DNA of 56,552 nt from an uncultured Lachnospiraceae bacterium (GTDB lineage Bacteria; Bacillota; Clostridia; Lachnospirales; Lachnospiraceae). The notes beneath the pieces were generated by a model. It saw only the letters and a program-made list of their open reading frames with translations. It searched no databases and was not told where the DNA came from. The DNA lies in NCBI GenBank assembly GCA_934402055.1, contig CAKRTC010000012.1:1-56552 (forward strand), given 5' to 3'. A program made the position numbers and the translations under genes. Positions 46,472-54,575 of this stretch are shown here, one piece after another (the stretch's first letter is position 1; each line of letters starts with the position of its first letter).

Positions 46472-46791
46472 TGAAGACAGTGAAGAGAGCAAAGCATAGA
46501 TCCAACAATTTGAGCGGCGGTGCCATAGGAATGATCGGAATATTGCTGATCATTGCGCTGGTTGCTACCTTCATTTACAGGGAAGAGGAGAGTATGCGTG
46601 CCGATGAGAGGAGCTATATCGAGAGAGAGGCTTCGCTCAACAGACAGATAGAGGAAGAGGAACAGAGGACCAAGACTCTTACCGAACGTAAGAAGTATGT
46701 GGCGACCAATCAGTATATTGAGGAAGTAGCCAAATCGGAACTCGGTCTGATCAATTCCGATGAAGTACTCATCAAAGCGAAAGATGAATAA
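46468..46791 (+). CDS. Septum formation initiator (DivIC/FtsB-type)
   Basis: A 107-residue bitopic protein. One membrane segment (about 22-36, GAIGMIGILLIIALVATFIY) is followed by a coiled coil (about 45-75) and a short C-terminal segment (EEVAKSELGLINSDEVLIKA) typical of DivIC/FtsB-like division proteins. In spore formers yabP and yabQ normally lie between rqcP and this gene; here ATGA overlaps directly. A terminator follows. Confidence 0.85.
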   Translation: MMKTVKRAKHRSNNLSGGAIGMIGILLIIALVATFIYREEESMRADERSYIEREASLNRQIEEEEQRTKTLTERKKYVATNQYIEEVAKSELGLINSDEVLIKAKDE

Positions 46792-46814
46792 CAGGCAGTT
46801 TTGAGGAACGATTC

Positions 46815-46851
46815 AGCCCGGATTTCCAATCGGATCTCCGGGCTCTTTGTT
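46815..46851 (+). terminator. Terminator after divIC
   Basis: AGCCCGGA (46815-46822) pairs with TCCGGGCT (46837-46844), followed by CTTTGTTT. Confidence 0.75.
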
Positions 46852-46873
46852 TAAAAAAGTTTGCTAAACAGCT

Positions 46874-47992
46874 ATGGATAGATTTCAAAACAAGATACTT
46901 AAGTTCATAAGAGATAATAAGCTCATCCAAAGAGGAGACTGTGTTACGGTAGGATTTTCGGGAGGAGCTGATTCCGTATGCCTGTTTACCTTGCTGCATG
47001 ATCTGAAGAAGCTGCTTGGCATTGAACTGCAGGCAGTTCATGTCAATCACAATCTAAGAGGCGAAGAAGCACTGCGTGACGAGGAATTCTGCAGGAAGCT
47101 TGCCGGGGATATGGGAGAAAGATTTCATGCAGTCAGCGTGGATGTTACAGCTTATGCCACAGAATACGGGCTTACCGAGGAAGAAGCCGGACGTATACTA
47201 AGATATGAGGCTCTTGAAGAGCATGCCGATGAGTTCAGAGACAGTGTGTATCCAGGCGAATATACAGAAAAAAAAGCAGCGGACGATTCCGAAGGCAAAG
47301 CTCCGGCAAAGAGTGATAACACTTATAAGCCGGTGCAGAGAGCTTTGATAGCGGTTGCGCATCATGCGGATGATCAGGCGGAGACAGTGCTCATGAATCT
47401 TATGAGAGGCACGGGACTAAAGGGCTTATGCGGCATGAGCGTACAGCGTGACAATATCATACGTCCCTTGCTCGGAGTAAGCAGAGCAGATATAGTTGCA
47501 TATCTTGCTTCACGCGGAATAAGCTATGTGGATGATTCGACTAATTTTGAAAACGACCATACCAGAAACCGACTCAGAAACATTATCATTCCGGAACTTA
47601 AGAGCGAAGTAAATGCCGCAGCGAGCGAGCATATTGCCTTCAGTGCCGGCATCATAAGAGAAGCGGAAGACTTCATAAGTGATGAGGCCCGCAAGTTCGC
47701 CGACAGACTCGGAGAGCCGGAACATGATGACGAGGGAATCAGGCTTAAATTAAATCAGTCCGAGCTCAAAGAAAAGGCGCGTATATTGCGAATATATGTT
47801 ATAATCGAAGCGCTTAAGCGCCTTCGGATCCCGCTCAAGGACTGGGGCGAAAAGCATTTTTATGATATTGATGAAGCCTTGTTTAAAAACAAGGGACATC
47901 ATGTGGATCTGCCGGGAAATGTTTATGCCGAAAATGTATATAAGGAGACTTATATATGCATAAGAGAGCAGTATACGGGGCAGAGTAAATAA
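46874..47992 (+). CDS. tilS: tRNA(Ile)-lysidine synthetase
   Basis: TilS modifies C34 of tRNA-Ile(CAU) to lysidine. The PP-loop SGGADS lies near residues 33-38 and the second motif HVNHNLRGEEA follows. A low-complexity insertion of about 40 residues (YPGEYTEKKAADDSEGKAPA, SDNTYKPVQ) precedes AVAHHADDQAETVLMNLMRG. At 372 residues the protein lacks most of the usual C-terminal extension, though short TilS forms exist. The start follows a weak ribosome binding site. It is linked to hpt and ftsH as in many Firmicutes; spoIIE, often just upstream, is missing. Confidence 0.92.
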   Translation: MDRFQNKILKFIRDNKLIQRGDCVTVGFSGGADSVCLFTLLHDLKKLLGIELQAVHVNHNLRGEEALRDEEFCRKLAGDMGERFHAVSVDVTAYATEYGLTEEEAGRILRYEALEEHADEFRDSVYPGEYTEKKAADDSEGKAPAKSDNTYKPVQRALIAVAHHADDQAETVLMNLMRGTGLKGLCGMSVQRDNIIRPLLGVSRADIVAYLASRGISYVDDSTNFENDHTRNRLRNIIIPELKSEVNAAASEHIAFSAGIIREAEDFISDEARKFADRLGEPEHDDEGIRLKLNQSELKEKARILRIYVIIEALKRLRIPLKDWGEKHFYDIDEALFKNKGHHVDLPGNVYAENVYKETYICIREQYTGQSK

Positions 47993-48032
47993 AGAACGGT
48001 AAACACTATCCGACGATAATAAGGAGAATGCA

Positions 48033-48563
48033 ATGAATATTAGTAAAAATGATATCAAGACTTTGATCCCGCAGGCAGAGCTTGAGGCCAAGATCAAGGA
48101 GATGGCAGCCGAGATAAGCAAAAGACACGAGGGTGAAGAGCTGCATCTTATATGTATACTTAAGGGCGGAGCTTATTTCATGACAGAGCTCTCAAAGTAT
48201 ATAACTGTTCCTGTTACCATTGATTTCATGTCTGCATCAAGCTATGGTTCGGGCACTACCAGCAGCGGTGTGGTTAAGATCAACAAGGATCTTGATGAGC
48301 CTATCGAGGGCAAGCATGTCATCGTAGTTGAGGATATCATAGATACAGGATATACGCTTTCTTATCTGCTTAACTTCCTTAAGGACAGAAAGCCGGCTTC
48401 GCTTGAGCTCTGTGCGATACTTAACAAGCCGTCACGCAGAATAGTTGATGTACATATCGATTACTACGGCTTTGATGTTCCGGACAAGTTTATCGTAGGC
48501 TTCGGTCTTGATGCGGATCAGAAGTTCCGTAATCTTCCGTATATAGGATATATAGAGACCTGA
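48033..48563 (+). CDS. hpt: Hypoxanthine phosphoribosyltransferase
   Basis: A 176-residue purine salvage enzyme making IMP and GMP from the free bases and PRPP. The PRPP-binding loop VVEDIIDTGYTLSYLLNFLK is complete, and FIVGFGLDADQKFRNLPYIG lies near the C-terminus as in the family. It begins 40 bp after tilS with AAGGAG and is followed by a 139-bp leader before ftsH. Confidence 0.95.
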   Translation: MNISKNDIKTLIPQAELEAKIKEMAAEISKRHEGEELHLICILKGGAYFMTELSKYITVPVTIDFMSASSYGSGTTSSGVVKINKDLDEPIEGKHVIVVEDIIDTGYTLSYLLNFLKDRKPASLELCAILNKPSRRIVDVHIDYYGFDVPDKFIVGFGLDADQKFRNLPYIGYIET

Positions 48564-48702
48564 TAGAGCAATGTCTTCTTCGGGGACATTTACGATATCA
48601 TATTATACTGTAACTGTACAAACAAACTTTGGCAGAGCGCTGAGCAAAGCCTTAGGAGTTTGACAGTTACGATTTTTAGCAACAGGATTTTTAGGACAAT
48701 AG

Positions 48703-50484
48703 ATGAACAACAAAGGTTTCAGATTTCCGTGGCTGGCTCTGATCATAATTATGGCTATCTATGCCGTTATGCTCTTCCAGGCACGCAATAACAGTACCGG
48801 TGTTACGGCACAGGGAATAGAACATTTTCTGCAGGAGCCGTCAGGCATACAGAATGTAGTTATCAACTCATCAAGAGAGAACAGTACGGGCAGTGTCAAC
48901 ATCAGATACGAGGGTGCCGACTACTCGTCAACTCTTACCGATACGGACAGGTTTGCCGAGAAGCTTGATGCTGCGGGAATAGATTATACAGTCAAGCTTG
49001 ATTCGGGATTCAGCTTCTCGGATATTATTCCGTATGTTGTCATGCTGATCGTACTTATTATGCTAATGCGCATGATGACGGGCGGCAAGGCAGGCGGCCA
49101 GATGATGAATTTCGGCAAGAGCCGTGCGAGACTTTCCGTCAATAATGATCTCAATATGAGCAATGTTGCGGGCATGGTCGAGGAGAAGGAAGAACTTAAG
49201 GAGATAGTTCAGTTCCTCAGCGATCCTAAGTCATTTGTCGATATGGGCGCGCGTATCCCTAAGGGAATCATACTTGTGGGATCGCCGGGAACAGGTAAGA
49301 CGCTTCTTGCCAAGGCGGTTGCGGGAGAGGCCAAGGTGCCTTTCTTCAGCATATCCGGTTCGGATTTCGTTGAGATGTATGTCGGTGTCGGTGCGGCACG
49401 TGTCAGAGACATGTTCGAGGAGGCCAAGAAAAACAGCCCGTGCATCATTTTCATAGATGAGATCGATGCTGTTGCAAGACGAAGAGGTGCCGGAGTGGGC
49501 GGTTCACATGATGAGCGTGAGCAGACTCTTAATCAGATGCTTGTTGAGATGGACGGCTTCTCGCCAAATCAGGGTATCATAGTAATGGCTGCAACAAACC
49601 GTGTCGATATACTTGATCCGGCTATCATGAGACCGGGACGTTTTGACCGCAAGATAGTCGTAGGCAAGCCTGATGTGGCAGCGAGAGAGGCCATACTTAA
49701 GCTTCATGCAAGAAATAAGCATCTCAATGAAGATGTGGATCTTAAGCGTGTGGCTCAGACTACAGCGGGATATACAGGTGCGGATCTTGAGAATCTGCTT
49801 AACGAGGCCGCCATAAGCGCGGTAATGGCCAAGAAATCGGATATCAATGCCAAGGATATCGAGGATGCATTTATCAAGACCGGCATAGGAACTGAGAAGA
49901 AATCCAAGGTCATTTCAGAGAGAGATAAGAAGATCACGGCATATCACGAGACAGGACATGCCATACTCTTCCATCTGCTTAAGGATGTAGGACCGGTGCA
50001 TATGATAAGCATCATTCCTACGGGCGAGGGCGCTGCCGGCTACACCATGCCGCTGCCGGATAAGGATGACAGCTTTGTTACCAAGGAACAGCTTAAGCAT
50101 ATGATGATGGCTGCCATGGGCGGACGTATTGCCGAGGAGCTTATCTGCGACGACATTACGACAGGTGCGTCACAGGACATCAAGCAGGTTACCAAGATAG
50201 CAAGAGCAATGGTAATGCAGTACGGTATGAGCGATAAGATAGGCATGATCAACTGTGATGATAACGGGGATGATGTATTCTTAGGTTATGATATCGCACA
50301 CAACAAGACCTACAGCGATGAGATGCTCAGCACCATAGACTCCGAGATAAGCAGACTTGTGAGCGAATGCTATAAGGCTGCCAAGGAGATGATACTGCAG
50401 CATAAGGATGTATTGGAGAAGAGCTGTGCTCTGCTCCTTGAGAAAGAAAAGCTGAGCGGAGAGGAATTTGCAGAGCTTTTTTGA
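48703..50484 (+). CDS. ftsH: ATP-dependent zinc metalloprotease FtsH
   Basis: A 593-residue membrane-bound AAA protease that degrades membrane and regulatory proteins. There are two membrane segments (about 7-22 and 106-125) around a periplasmic-side domain. Walker A is G193-SPGTGKT200, followed by the second region of homology (AATNRVDILDPAIMRPGRFD), the zinc motif H415-ETGH419 and the third ligand region (DDITTGASQDI). The C-terminal tail is short, stopping soon after the protease domain. No ribosome binding site is strong before the ATG. Confidence 0.96.
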   Translation: MNNKGFRFPWLALIIIMAIYAVMLFQARNNSTGVTAQGIEHFLQEPSGIQNVVINSSRENSTGSVNIRYEGADYSSTLTDTDRFAEKLDAAGIDYTVKLDSGFSFSDIIPYVVMLIVLIMLMRMMTGGKAGGQMMNFGKSRARLSVNNDLNMSNVAGMVEEKEELKEIVQFLSDPKSFVDMGARIPKGIILVGSPGTGKTLLAKAVAGEAKVPFFSISGSDFVEMYVGVGAARVRDMFEEAKKNSPCIIFIDEIDAVARRRGAGVGGSHDEREQTLNQMLVEMDGFSPNQGIIVMAATNRVDILDPAIMRPGRFDRKIVVGKPDVAAREAILKLHARNKHLNEDVDLKRVAQTTAGYTGADLENLLNEAAISAVMAKKSDINAKDIEDAFIKTGIGTEKKSKVISERDKKITAYHETGHAILFHLLKDVGPVHMISIIPTGEGAAGYTMPLPDKDDSFVTKEQLKHMMMAAMGGRIAEELICDDITTGASQDIKQVTKIARAMVMQYGMSDKIGMINCDDNGDDVFLGYDIAHNKTYSDEMLSTIDSEISRLVSECYKAAKEMILQHKDVLEKSCALLLEKEKLSGEEFAELF

Positions 50485-50500
50485 TAGGAAAATGTAATAT

Positions 50501-50569
50501 ATCGGACAAATAAGGCGGCTCGTGATAAAATGCATTGTTGCGGGAAGTCAGATTTGTCCGATTTTTCTT
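50501..50569 (+). terminator. Terminator after ftsH
   Basis: A perfect 11-bp stem (50501-50511 with 50552-50562) with a long loop is followed by TTTTCTTT. Confidence 0.8.
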
Positions 50570-50601
50570 TAACTCATAGGAAATTGCTTCCTATGAGTTA
50601 A
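50569..50601. repeat. Perfect 14-bp inverted repeat hairpin
   Basis: TTAACTCATAGGAA (50569-50582) and TTCCTATGAGTTAA (50588-50601) are perfect complements around a 5-base loop. They lie just upstream of the interspersed repeat copy B and may form part of it. Confidence 0.7.
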
Positions 50602-50607
50602 ATAAAC

Positions 50608-50696
50608 GCTCCGCGGGATGCGCACTCGCACGAAGGCGAAAACTGTCGCAAGCGACCGCGCTCGGCGCGAGAATGTGCCAAGGCACATTCTTTTTT
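50608..50696. repeat. Interspersed intergenic repeat, copy B, ending in a terminator-like hairpin
   Basis: It is related to 5131-5216 and 20331-20360. Its right end, GAATGTGC-CAAG-GCACATTC followed by six T (50672-50696), is a good rho-independent terminator. In copy A the same hairpin is decayed. The element lies between ftsH and the FliB-like gene, so it may insulate the latter from upstream transcription. Confidence 0.65.
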
Positions 50697-50729
50697 ATGA
50701 AAATACCTTACGGAAGTGAGATAAGTGGA

Positions 50730-52028
50730 ATGAGGATAATAAAAAGCGATAATTATGACGGATTTGTATGCTCTGCCGGAGCATGTCCTATGAGCTGTTG
50801 CCTGGGCAATTGGCAGATCATGATAGATGATGAACATATCGACAGATACACCTCGGATACCGGTGACAGTGCACTCAATAAGAGACTTGCAGAGGGTGTG
50901 GATCTTGTCGAGCAGTGCTTTACGCAGAACGGCGGAAAATGCTCTATGCTTGATGAGGACGGTCTTTGCTCCATACAGCGAGCGCTCGGAGAGGATGCGC
51001 TGTGTGATACCTGCAGGAAGTATCCGAGACATCTTGAGGAATTTCGCGGAGTCAGAGAGTGGTCGCTCTCACTCTCATGTCCGGAGGCAGCAAGGATCAT
51101 ACTCGGCAATAAGGACAGGCTCGGATTTATCACGGAAGAAACGCCTGAGCCTGAAAATGATGCGGAATATGAGGAATTTAATGATGATTTCTATCTCCTG
51201 CTAAATGCAGCGAGGGACAGGGTATTCGATATCATACAGAGCAGGGAGTATTCATTTAAGGATAAGGCTATGCTTATAACAGCCTATACTATGGGGATAC
51301 AGGAGTGCATAGATAACGAGAATTTTGATATACTTCAGCCTTTTATAGAGGGTGACATAGGACTTGCCGAGATAACAGAGCCAGACGGCACAAAGAGCAA
51401 GAGATTTGTATTTGAGCTTGCGGACTTTGATACGGAGGATGAAGAGCCACAAGAAGAGTACGAAGAGACAGCTTGGGATGCTGAAGCCGAGACAATACTT
51501 GACGAAGCTTATGAGTATGATTATCCGGAAGAAGAGGATGATGTGACTTGTGAGGGTGACGAGACAGAGGAAGGCTTTGAGGAGCTTCAGTCAGATGTTG
51601 AACCGATTGTCGCAGACGGTATCCATGTGATAGATGAAACCAAGGAGATCAATCATGATGCTCTGCATAAGAATATGTTCAGAGTGCTGTTTGATCTGGA
51701 GGTGATGAGCTCGGATTGGCAGGAAATACTGGAGAACAGCTGGAAAGCATGGGATGATGATATAAGACTTAGTGCCGAGGAGGAAATACAGGCGGAGCAG
51801 CTCCTTATGTTCTGGACCTATACTTATTTTTGCGGTGCGGTATATGACGGCTGGGTATTCTCCAAGGCAATGCTCGCAGTATGCAGTACATGGTGGATAT
51901 TTGAGATCAATAATGCAAATGAATTTGAAGGCGGCTTAACAGAGGCGGCCTATAGATTTGCAAGAGAGATAGAACACTCGGACGAAAACCTCAATGCACT
52001 TGAGGAATGGTTCATGAGGCGAGAATAA
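50730..52028 (+). CDS. FliB-like (flagellin lysine-N-methylase-type) cysteine-cluster protein
   Basis: A 432-residue protein. It begins MRIIKSDNYDGFVCSAGACP and continues MSCCLGNWQI, the cysteine-rich N-terminus of FliB-type proteins, with more cysteines in KCSMLDEDGLCSIQ and LCDTCRKYPR. Such clusters probably bind Fe-S, which would fit a radical or metal enzyme. A very acidic insertion (about 238-300) splits the domain. I take the ATG at 50730, because the earlier in-frame ATG at 50673 lies inside a terminator hairpin. No flagellar genes are nearby, so the target may not be flagellin. Confidence 0.72.
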   Translation: MRIIKSDNYDGFVCSAGACPMSCCLGNWQIMIDDEHIDRYTSDTGDSALNKRLAEGVDLVEQCFTQNGGKCSMLDEDGLCSIQRALGEDALCDTCRKYPRHLEEFRGVREWSLSLSCPEAARIILGNKDRLGFITEETPEPENDAEYEEFNDDFYLLLNAARDRVFDIIQSREYSFKDKAMLITAYTMGIQECIDNENFDILQPFIEGDIGLAEITEPDGTKSKRFVFELADFDTEDEEPQEEYEETAWDAEAETILDEAYEYDYPEEEDDVTCEGDETEEGFEELQSDVEPIVADGIHVIDETKEINHDALHKNMFRVLFDLEVMSSDWQEILENSWKAWDDDIRLSAEEEIQAEQLLMFWTYTYFCGAVYDGWVFSKAMLAVCSTWWIFEINNANEFEGGLTEAAYRFAREIEHSDENLNALEEWFMRRE

Positions 52029-52077
52029 AAGCCGGGCTGTTTAAAAGGACAGTAAACTCGAGGGAAGTGAAGTGACA

Positions 52078-52110
52078 CCCAATTGTCAGACTAAAAATCT
52101 AACAATTGGG
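52078..52110. terminator. Hairpin after the FliB-like gene
   Basis: CCCAATTGT (52078-52086) and ACAATTGGG (52102-52110) are perfect complements, with AGA/TCT pairing inside. No T-run follows, so it is either a weak terminator or an operator. Confidence 0.4.
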
Positions 52111-52164
52111 AGATCTGTTCAAAGAGGATCATAGAATAAATACTTTCGTTTTAGTATGCGAAAA

Positions 52165-52186
52165 CCCACTGCCTTTAGGCGGTGGG
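52165..52186. mobile_element. IS200/IS605-like end hairpin, possible remnant
   Basis: CCCACTGCC-TTTA-GGCGGTGGG (one T-G pair), followed by AGTTCATCTGA, resembles the end hairpins of IS200/IS605-type elements and their TnpB guide-RNA region as I remember them. No transposase or TnpB ORF is present, so at most a footprint remains in the 288-bp gap 52029-52316. Confidence 0.35.
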
Positions 52187-52247
52187 AGTTCATCTGAGCT
52201 TGATCATAGCGGACAAAATTTATTTGAAAAGTTTTTGAAAAAACTTG

Positions 52248-52276
52248 TTGACAAAAAGCATATAGTTCGATAGAAT
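52248..52276 (+). promoter_or_regulatory. Promoter of the tRNA-Phe/tRNA-Gly operon
   Basis: TTGACA (52248-52253), a 17-bp spacer and TAGAAT (52271-52276), 41 bp before tRNA-Phe. Confidence 0.85.
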
Positions 52277-52316
52277 AATCATGCTGTCTGACGGATGAAA
52301 AGTTCATGATGAGCAA

Positions 52317-52389
52317 GCCTCGGTAGCTCAGTTGGTAGAGCAATGGACTGAAAATCCATGTGTCGCCGGTTCGATTCCGGCCTGAGGCA
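52317..52389 (+). tRNA. tRNA-Phe (anticodon GAA)
   Basis: 73 nt with acceptor stem GCCTCGG/CTGAGGC, discriminator A, anticodon loop CTGAAAA and T arm GGTTCGATTCC. CCA is not encoded. Confidence 0.96.
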
Positions 52390-52400
52390 GTTAGACATTT

Positions 52401-52472
52401 GCGCGAGTGGCTCAGTGGTGGAGCGTCGCCTTGCCAAGGCGAAGGTCGCGGGTTCGATCCCCGTCTCGCGCT
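52401..52472 (+). tRNA. tRNA-Gly (anticodon GCC)
   Basis: 72 nt with acceptor stem GCGCGAG/CTCGCGC, discriminator T, anticodon arm TCGCC-TTGCCAA-GGCGA and T arm GGTTCGATCCC. It lies 11 bases after tRNA-Phe and borders the AT-rich accessory region. Confidence 0.96.
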
Positions 52473-52483
52473 TCTTTTATTTC

Positions 52484-52524
52484 AGCGGAAACTCTTGTAG
52501 ATAAGGAGTTTCCGCTTTTCTTTT
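52484..52524 (+). terminator. Terminator of the tRNA-Phe/Gly operon
   Basis: AGCGGAAACTC (52484-52494) pairs perfectly with GAGTTTCCGCT (52506-52516), followed by TTTCTTTT. Confidence 0.92.
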
Positions 52525-52597
52525 GTTCAAAATCGATTGCTTCCCACATGATATAATATCAAGTAACAGAACTGAATAAAAATCTTGGAGGACAGCC

Positions 52598-52779
52598 ATG
52601 CCGGCCAAGGAAAAATCTATAAAAAAGTTAAGAATGTAGCGTCAACTATGGCAATAGAGGATATGTATTTTTCTAAAGATTTCATTGACAAGATAGGAAT
52701 GGTTGCAAAAGGAAAATTATCCTCAGGGATAAAAAACACTAGAGTAGTTGTTCTTTATCCTGAGAGTTTAAAGTCTTAG
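52598..52779 (+). pseudogene. Antitoxin-like small ORF split by a -1 frameshift at A_AAA_AAG
   Basis: ATG 52598, six bases after TGGAGG, encodes 13 residues (MPAKEKSIKKLRM) and stops at 52637. In the -1 frame translation continues through VKNVASTMAIEDMYFSKDF to 52779. Joined, this is a 60-residue protein resembling, from memory, short VbhA-type antitoxins of gut Firmicutes. The in-frame heptamer A_AAA_AAG (52621-52627) is the classic -1 slippery sequence and would give exactly this product. Simple loss of one A from the homopolymer is equally possible. No toxin gene follows. Confidence 0.5.
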
Positions 52780-52900
52780 AGCGATAATAATCAAAGAATC
52801 ATCAAAATTGCCACCGCTACGGGGACAACATAAATGGAAATTCTTTGATATGATAGTTAACTGAAAGGGATCAAAAAAACCATGATAATAAATTAATTGT

Positions 52901-53992
52901 TTATCTGAATAGAATGGTTTCGATGAATACGAGTGTAAACATTGAAACGAATAATATTACAAATGAATAGACAAACAATATAGGAGCATGCCTTTGATGA
53001 TTATCTTTAAGAAACGGAAGGCGTCCCTGTAGTCCGAGGTAATTACAAAAGAGTGCTATCTCCATAAGGAATATTGCTACAAAGAAAAATCGATTAAGCC
53101 ATAAATCAGCTAAATTTTTGGATGATTTAAGCTCAAGCGTTAATCCTGTGGACAAGAATAGAAGATAAATAGGAGTAGCTATAATCATATGAGAAATTTT
53201 GCAACTACGGAATCCGGGCGGTAGGAATTCATTTCTTTGAGCTTTTTTAATAGCTGAAGAATTTGAATTATTAATGATTGAAATCTGTGTCAATTGATCG
53301 GTTAATTCGGATACAGAATGGTATCGTGAATTTGGTTCGAGCATAGTACATTTTTGAGCTATTGATTCAAGATGTTTCACTGCATATGAGCGCTTATCTA
53401 ATAATGACGCAAGCAGAGCTTTGATTAACATACCGACAGCGTAGATGTCGGTTTTAGTATCAGATGAGCGAAATCCATATTGCTCCGGAGCAGCGTATCC
53501 GTTAGTTCCAATTAGTACCGTGTCACAGGCTTGAGATGTGTTTGTAAATTTAGCAGCATTCATATCCAACACGAACACATGGTTCTCCGGAGTGAGCATG
53601 ATATTTGACGGTTTAATATCTCGATGAATAATTGCAGGATTGAAAGAATGCAACACCGAGAGAGTATGACAGATAGAAATAAGGATTGATGTTATTTCGG
53701 ATAGGTCAAAATGTTTACCATTATCAAGGAGTTCTTGAATAGTAAACCCAGAGATGTATTCTTCAATAACAGTAAGCTGGTCATTTTCTTCATGCAAACA
53801 GTATATATGCGGCATATTAGTAATAGGATGCGTTTTAAGAATGGAAAACACAGATTCGTTATATACATCCAATATTTTTTTTACATATATTTTTTTAGTA
53901 TTAATATGTTGAACGGCATAAATTTTATGTGGTTCATTGATTATTCCGATTTCCTTATAGAAAGATAATTCAGCACGTGATTCCAAACTCAT
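52901..53992 (-). CDS. Membrane-tethered Ser/Thr protein kinase with degenerate motifs
   Basis: A 363-residue protein. The kinase domain (about 10-235) keeps the catalytic loop H123-R-D-IKPSN130, the activation-segment end GYAAPE (165-170) and TDIYAVG (181-187). The glycine-rich loop is reduced to EIGIINEP, and the DFG position reads DMN (143-145). The C-terminal 100 residues have three membrane segments (about 268-285, 304-322, 338-362) and no PASTA or other sensor domain. It is divergent from the HTH gene at 54096, in AT-rich sequence unlike the housekeeping genes. It probably signals to the HTH protein (inference). Confidence 0.8.
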   Translation of the reverse strand: MSLESRAELSFYKEIGIINEPHKIYAVQHINTKKIYVKKILDVYNESVFSILKTHPITNMPHIYCLHEENDQLTVIEEYISGFTIQELLDNGKHFDLSEITSILISICHTLSVLHSFNPAIIHRDIKPSNIMLTPENHVFVLDMNAAKFTNTSQACDTVLIGTNGYAAPEQYGFRSSDTKTDIYAVGMLIKALLASLLDKRSYAVKHLESIAQKCTMLEPNSRYHSVSELTDQLTQISIINNSNSSAIKKAQRNEFLPPGFRSCKISHMIIATPIYLLFLSTGLTLELKSSKNLADLWLNRFFFVAIFLMEIALFCNYLGLQGRLPFLKDNHQRHAPILFVYSFVILFVSMFTLVFIETILFR

Positions 53993-54031
53993 GACATAAT
54001 AGACCTTTCAAATACTTACTCCCCAGGGGGT

Positions 54032-54041
54032 TGTATACAAG
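54032..54041. promoter_or_regulatory. TTGTATACAA palindrome between the kinase and HTH genes
   Basis: A perfect 10-bp palindrome, preceded by CCCCAGGGG, in the 103-bp divergent promoter region. It may be an operator for the HTH protein. Confidence 0.35.
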
Positions 54042-54095
54042 AGTGTTACTGTTAGGGGGAATAATTGCATTATAGCAGAGTAGGAAGGAATTTTG

Positions 54096-54551
54096 ATGAA
54101 AGATACAGATGAGTTAAAAAGAATATTACAAAACACACATATCGAGAATGTCGGTGAATATATAAAAAATAATCAGGATTCAATGATATTAGATGATCGT
54201 CCTTTCAGCAATTATATGCATCAGAAAATTAAAGAGAAAAAAATGACGCAACAAGATATTTTTGTCAACGCAGATGTGACGGAACGATATGGATATAAAC
54301 TTTTATCAGAACAAAAAAGAACGAAGCAACGAGATGTTATTATTAGGATTTGTTATGCTGCAAATTTTACTTTATATGAAACACAAAAGGCTTTGCGAAT
54401 ATATGGCATGCCGGAATTGTATATTAAATATGAAAGGGATGCGGTCTTGATGATTTGTTTTAATGAGCGACCGGGAACTGTTATTGATGTGAATAATATT
54501 TTGAAAAAACATAAGTTAGATCCACTGAGAACAAGTGGATTGCAGGAATAA
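54096..54551 (+). CDS. Helix-turn-helix protein divergent from the kinase
   Basis: A 151-residue cytoplasmic protein. The middle (about 38-110) reads as an XRE-like DNA-binding fold (FSNYMHQKIKEKKMTQQDIF, VNADVTERYGYKLLSEQKRT). It is followed by a conserved-looking C-terminal tail with RDAVLMICFNERPGTVIDVN. I recall similar proteins beside Ser/Thr kinases in Firmicutes, but no name is established. The ATG at 54096 is chosen: AGGAAGGA (54082-54089) is well spaced, whereas the TTG at 54093 is closer. It is probably a phospho-target or regulator of the kinase locus. Confidence 0.65.
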   Translation: MKDTDELKRILQNTHIENVGEYIKNNQDSMILDDRPFSNYMHQKIKEKKMTQQDIFVNADVTERYGYKLLSEQKRTKQRDVIIRICYAANFTLYETQKALRIYGMPELYIKYERDAVLMICFNERPGTVIDVNNILKKHKLDPLRTSGLQE

Positions 54552-54575
54552 TTAGATGACTAAGTAGAAGAGATA

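Noticed and set aside
50673..50729. Longer N-terminus of the FliB-like protein
   Set aside because: The ATG at 50673 lies in a terminator hairpin of the repeat, and the family-like N-terminus begins at 50730.
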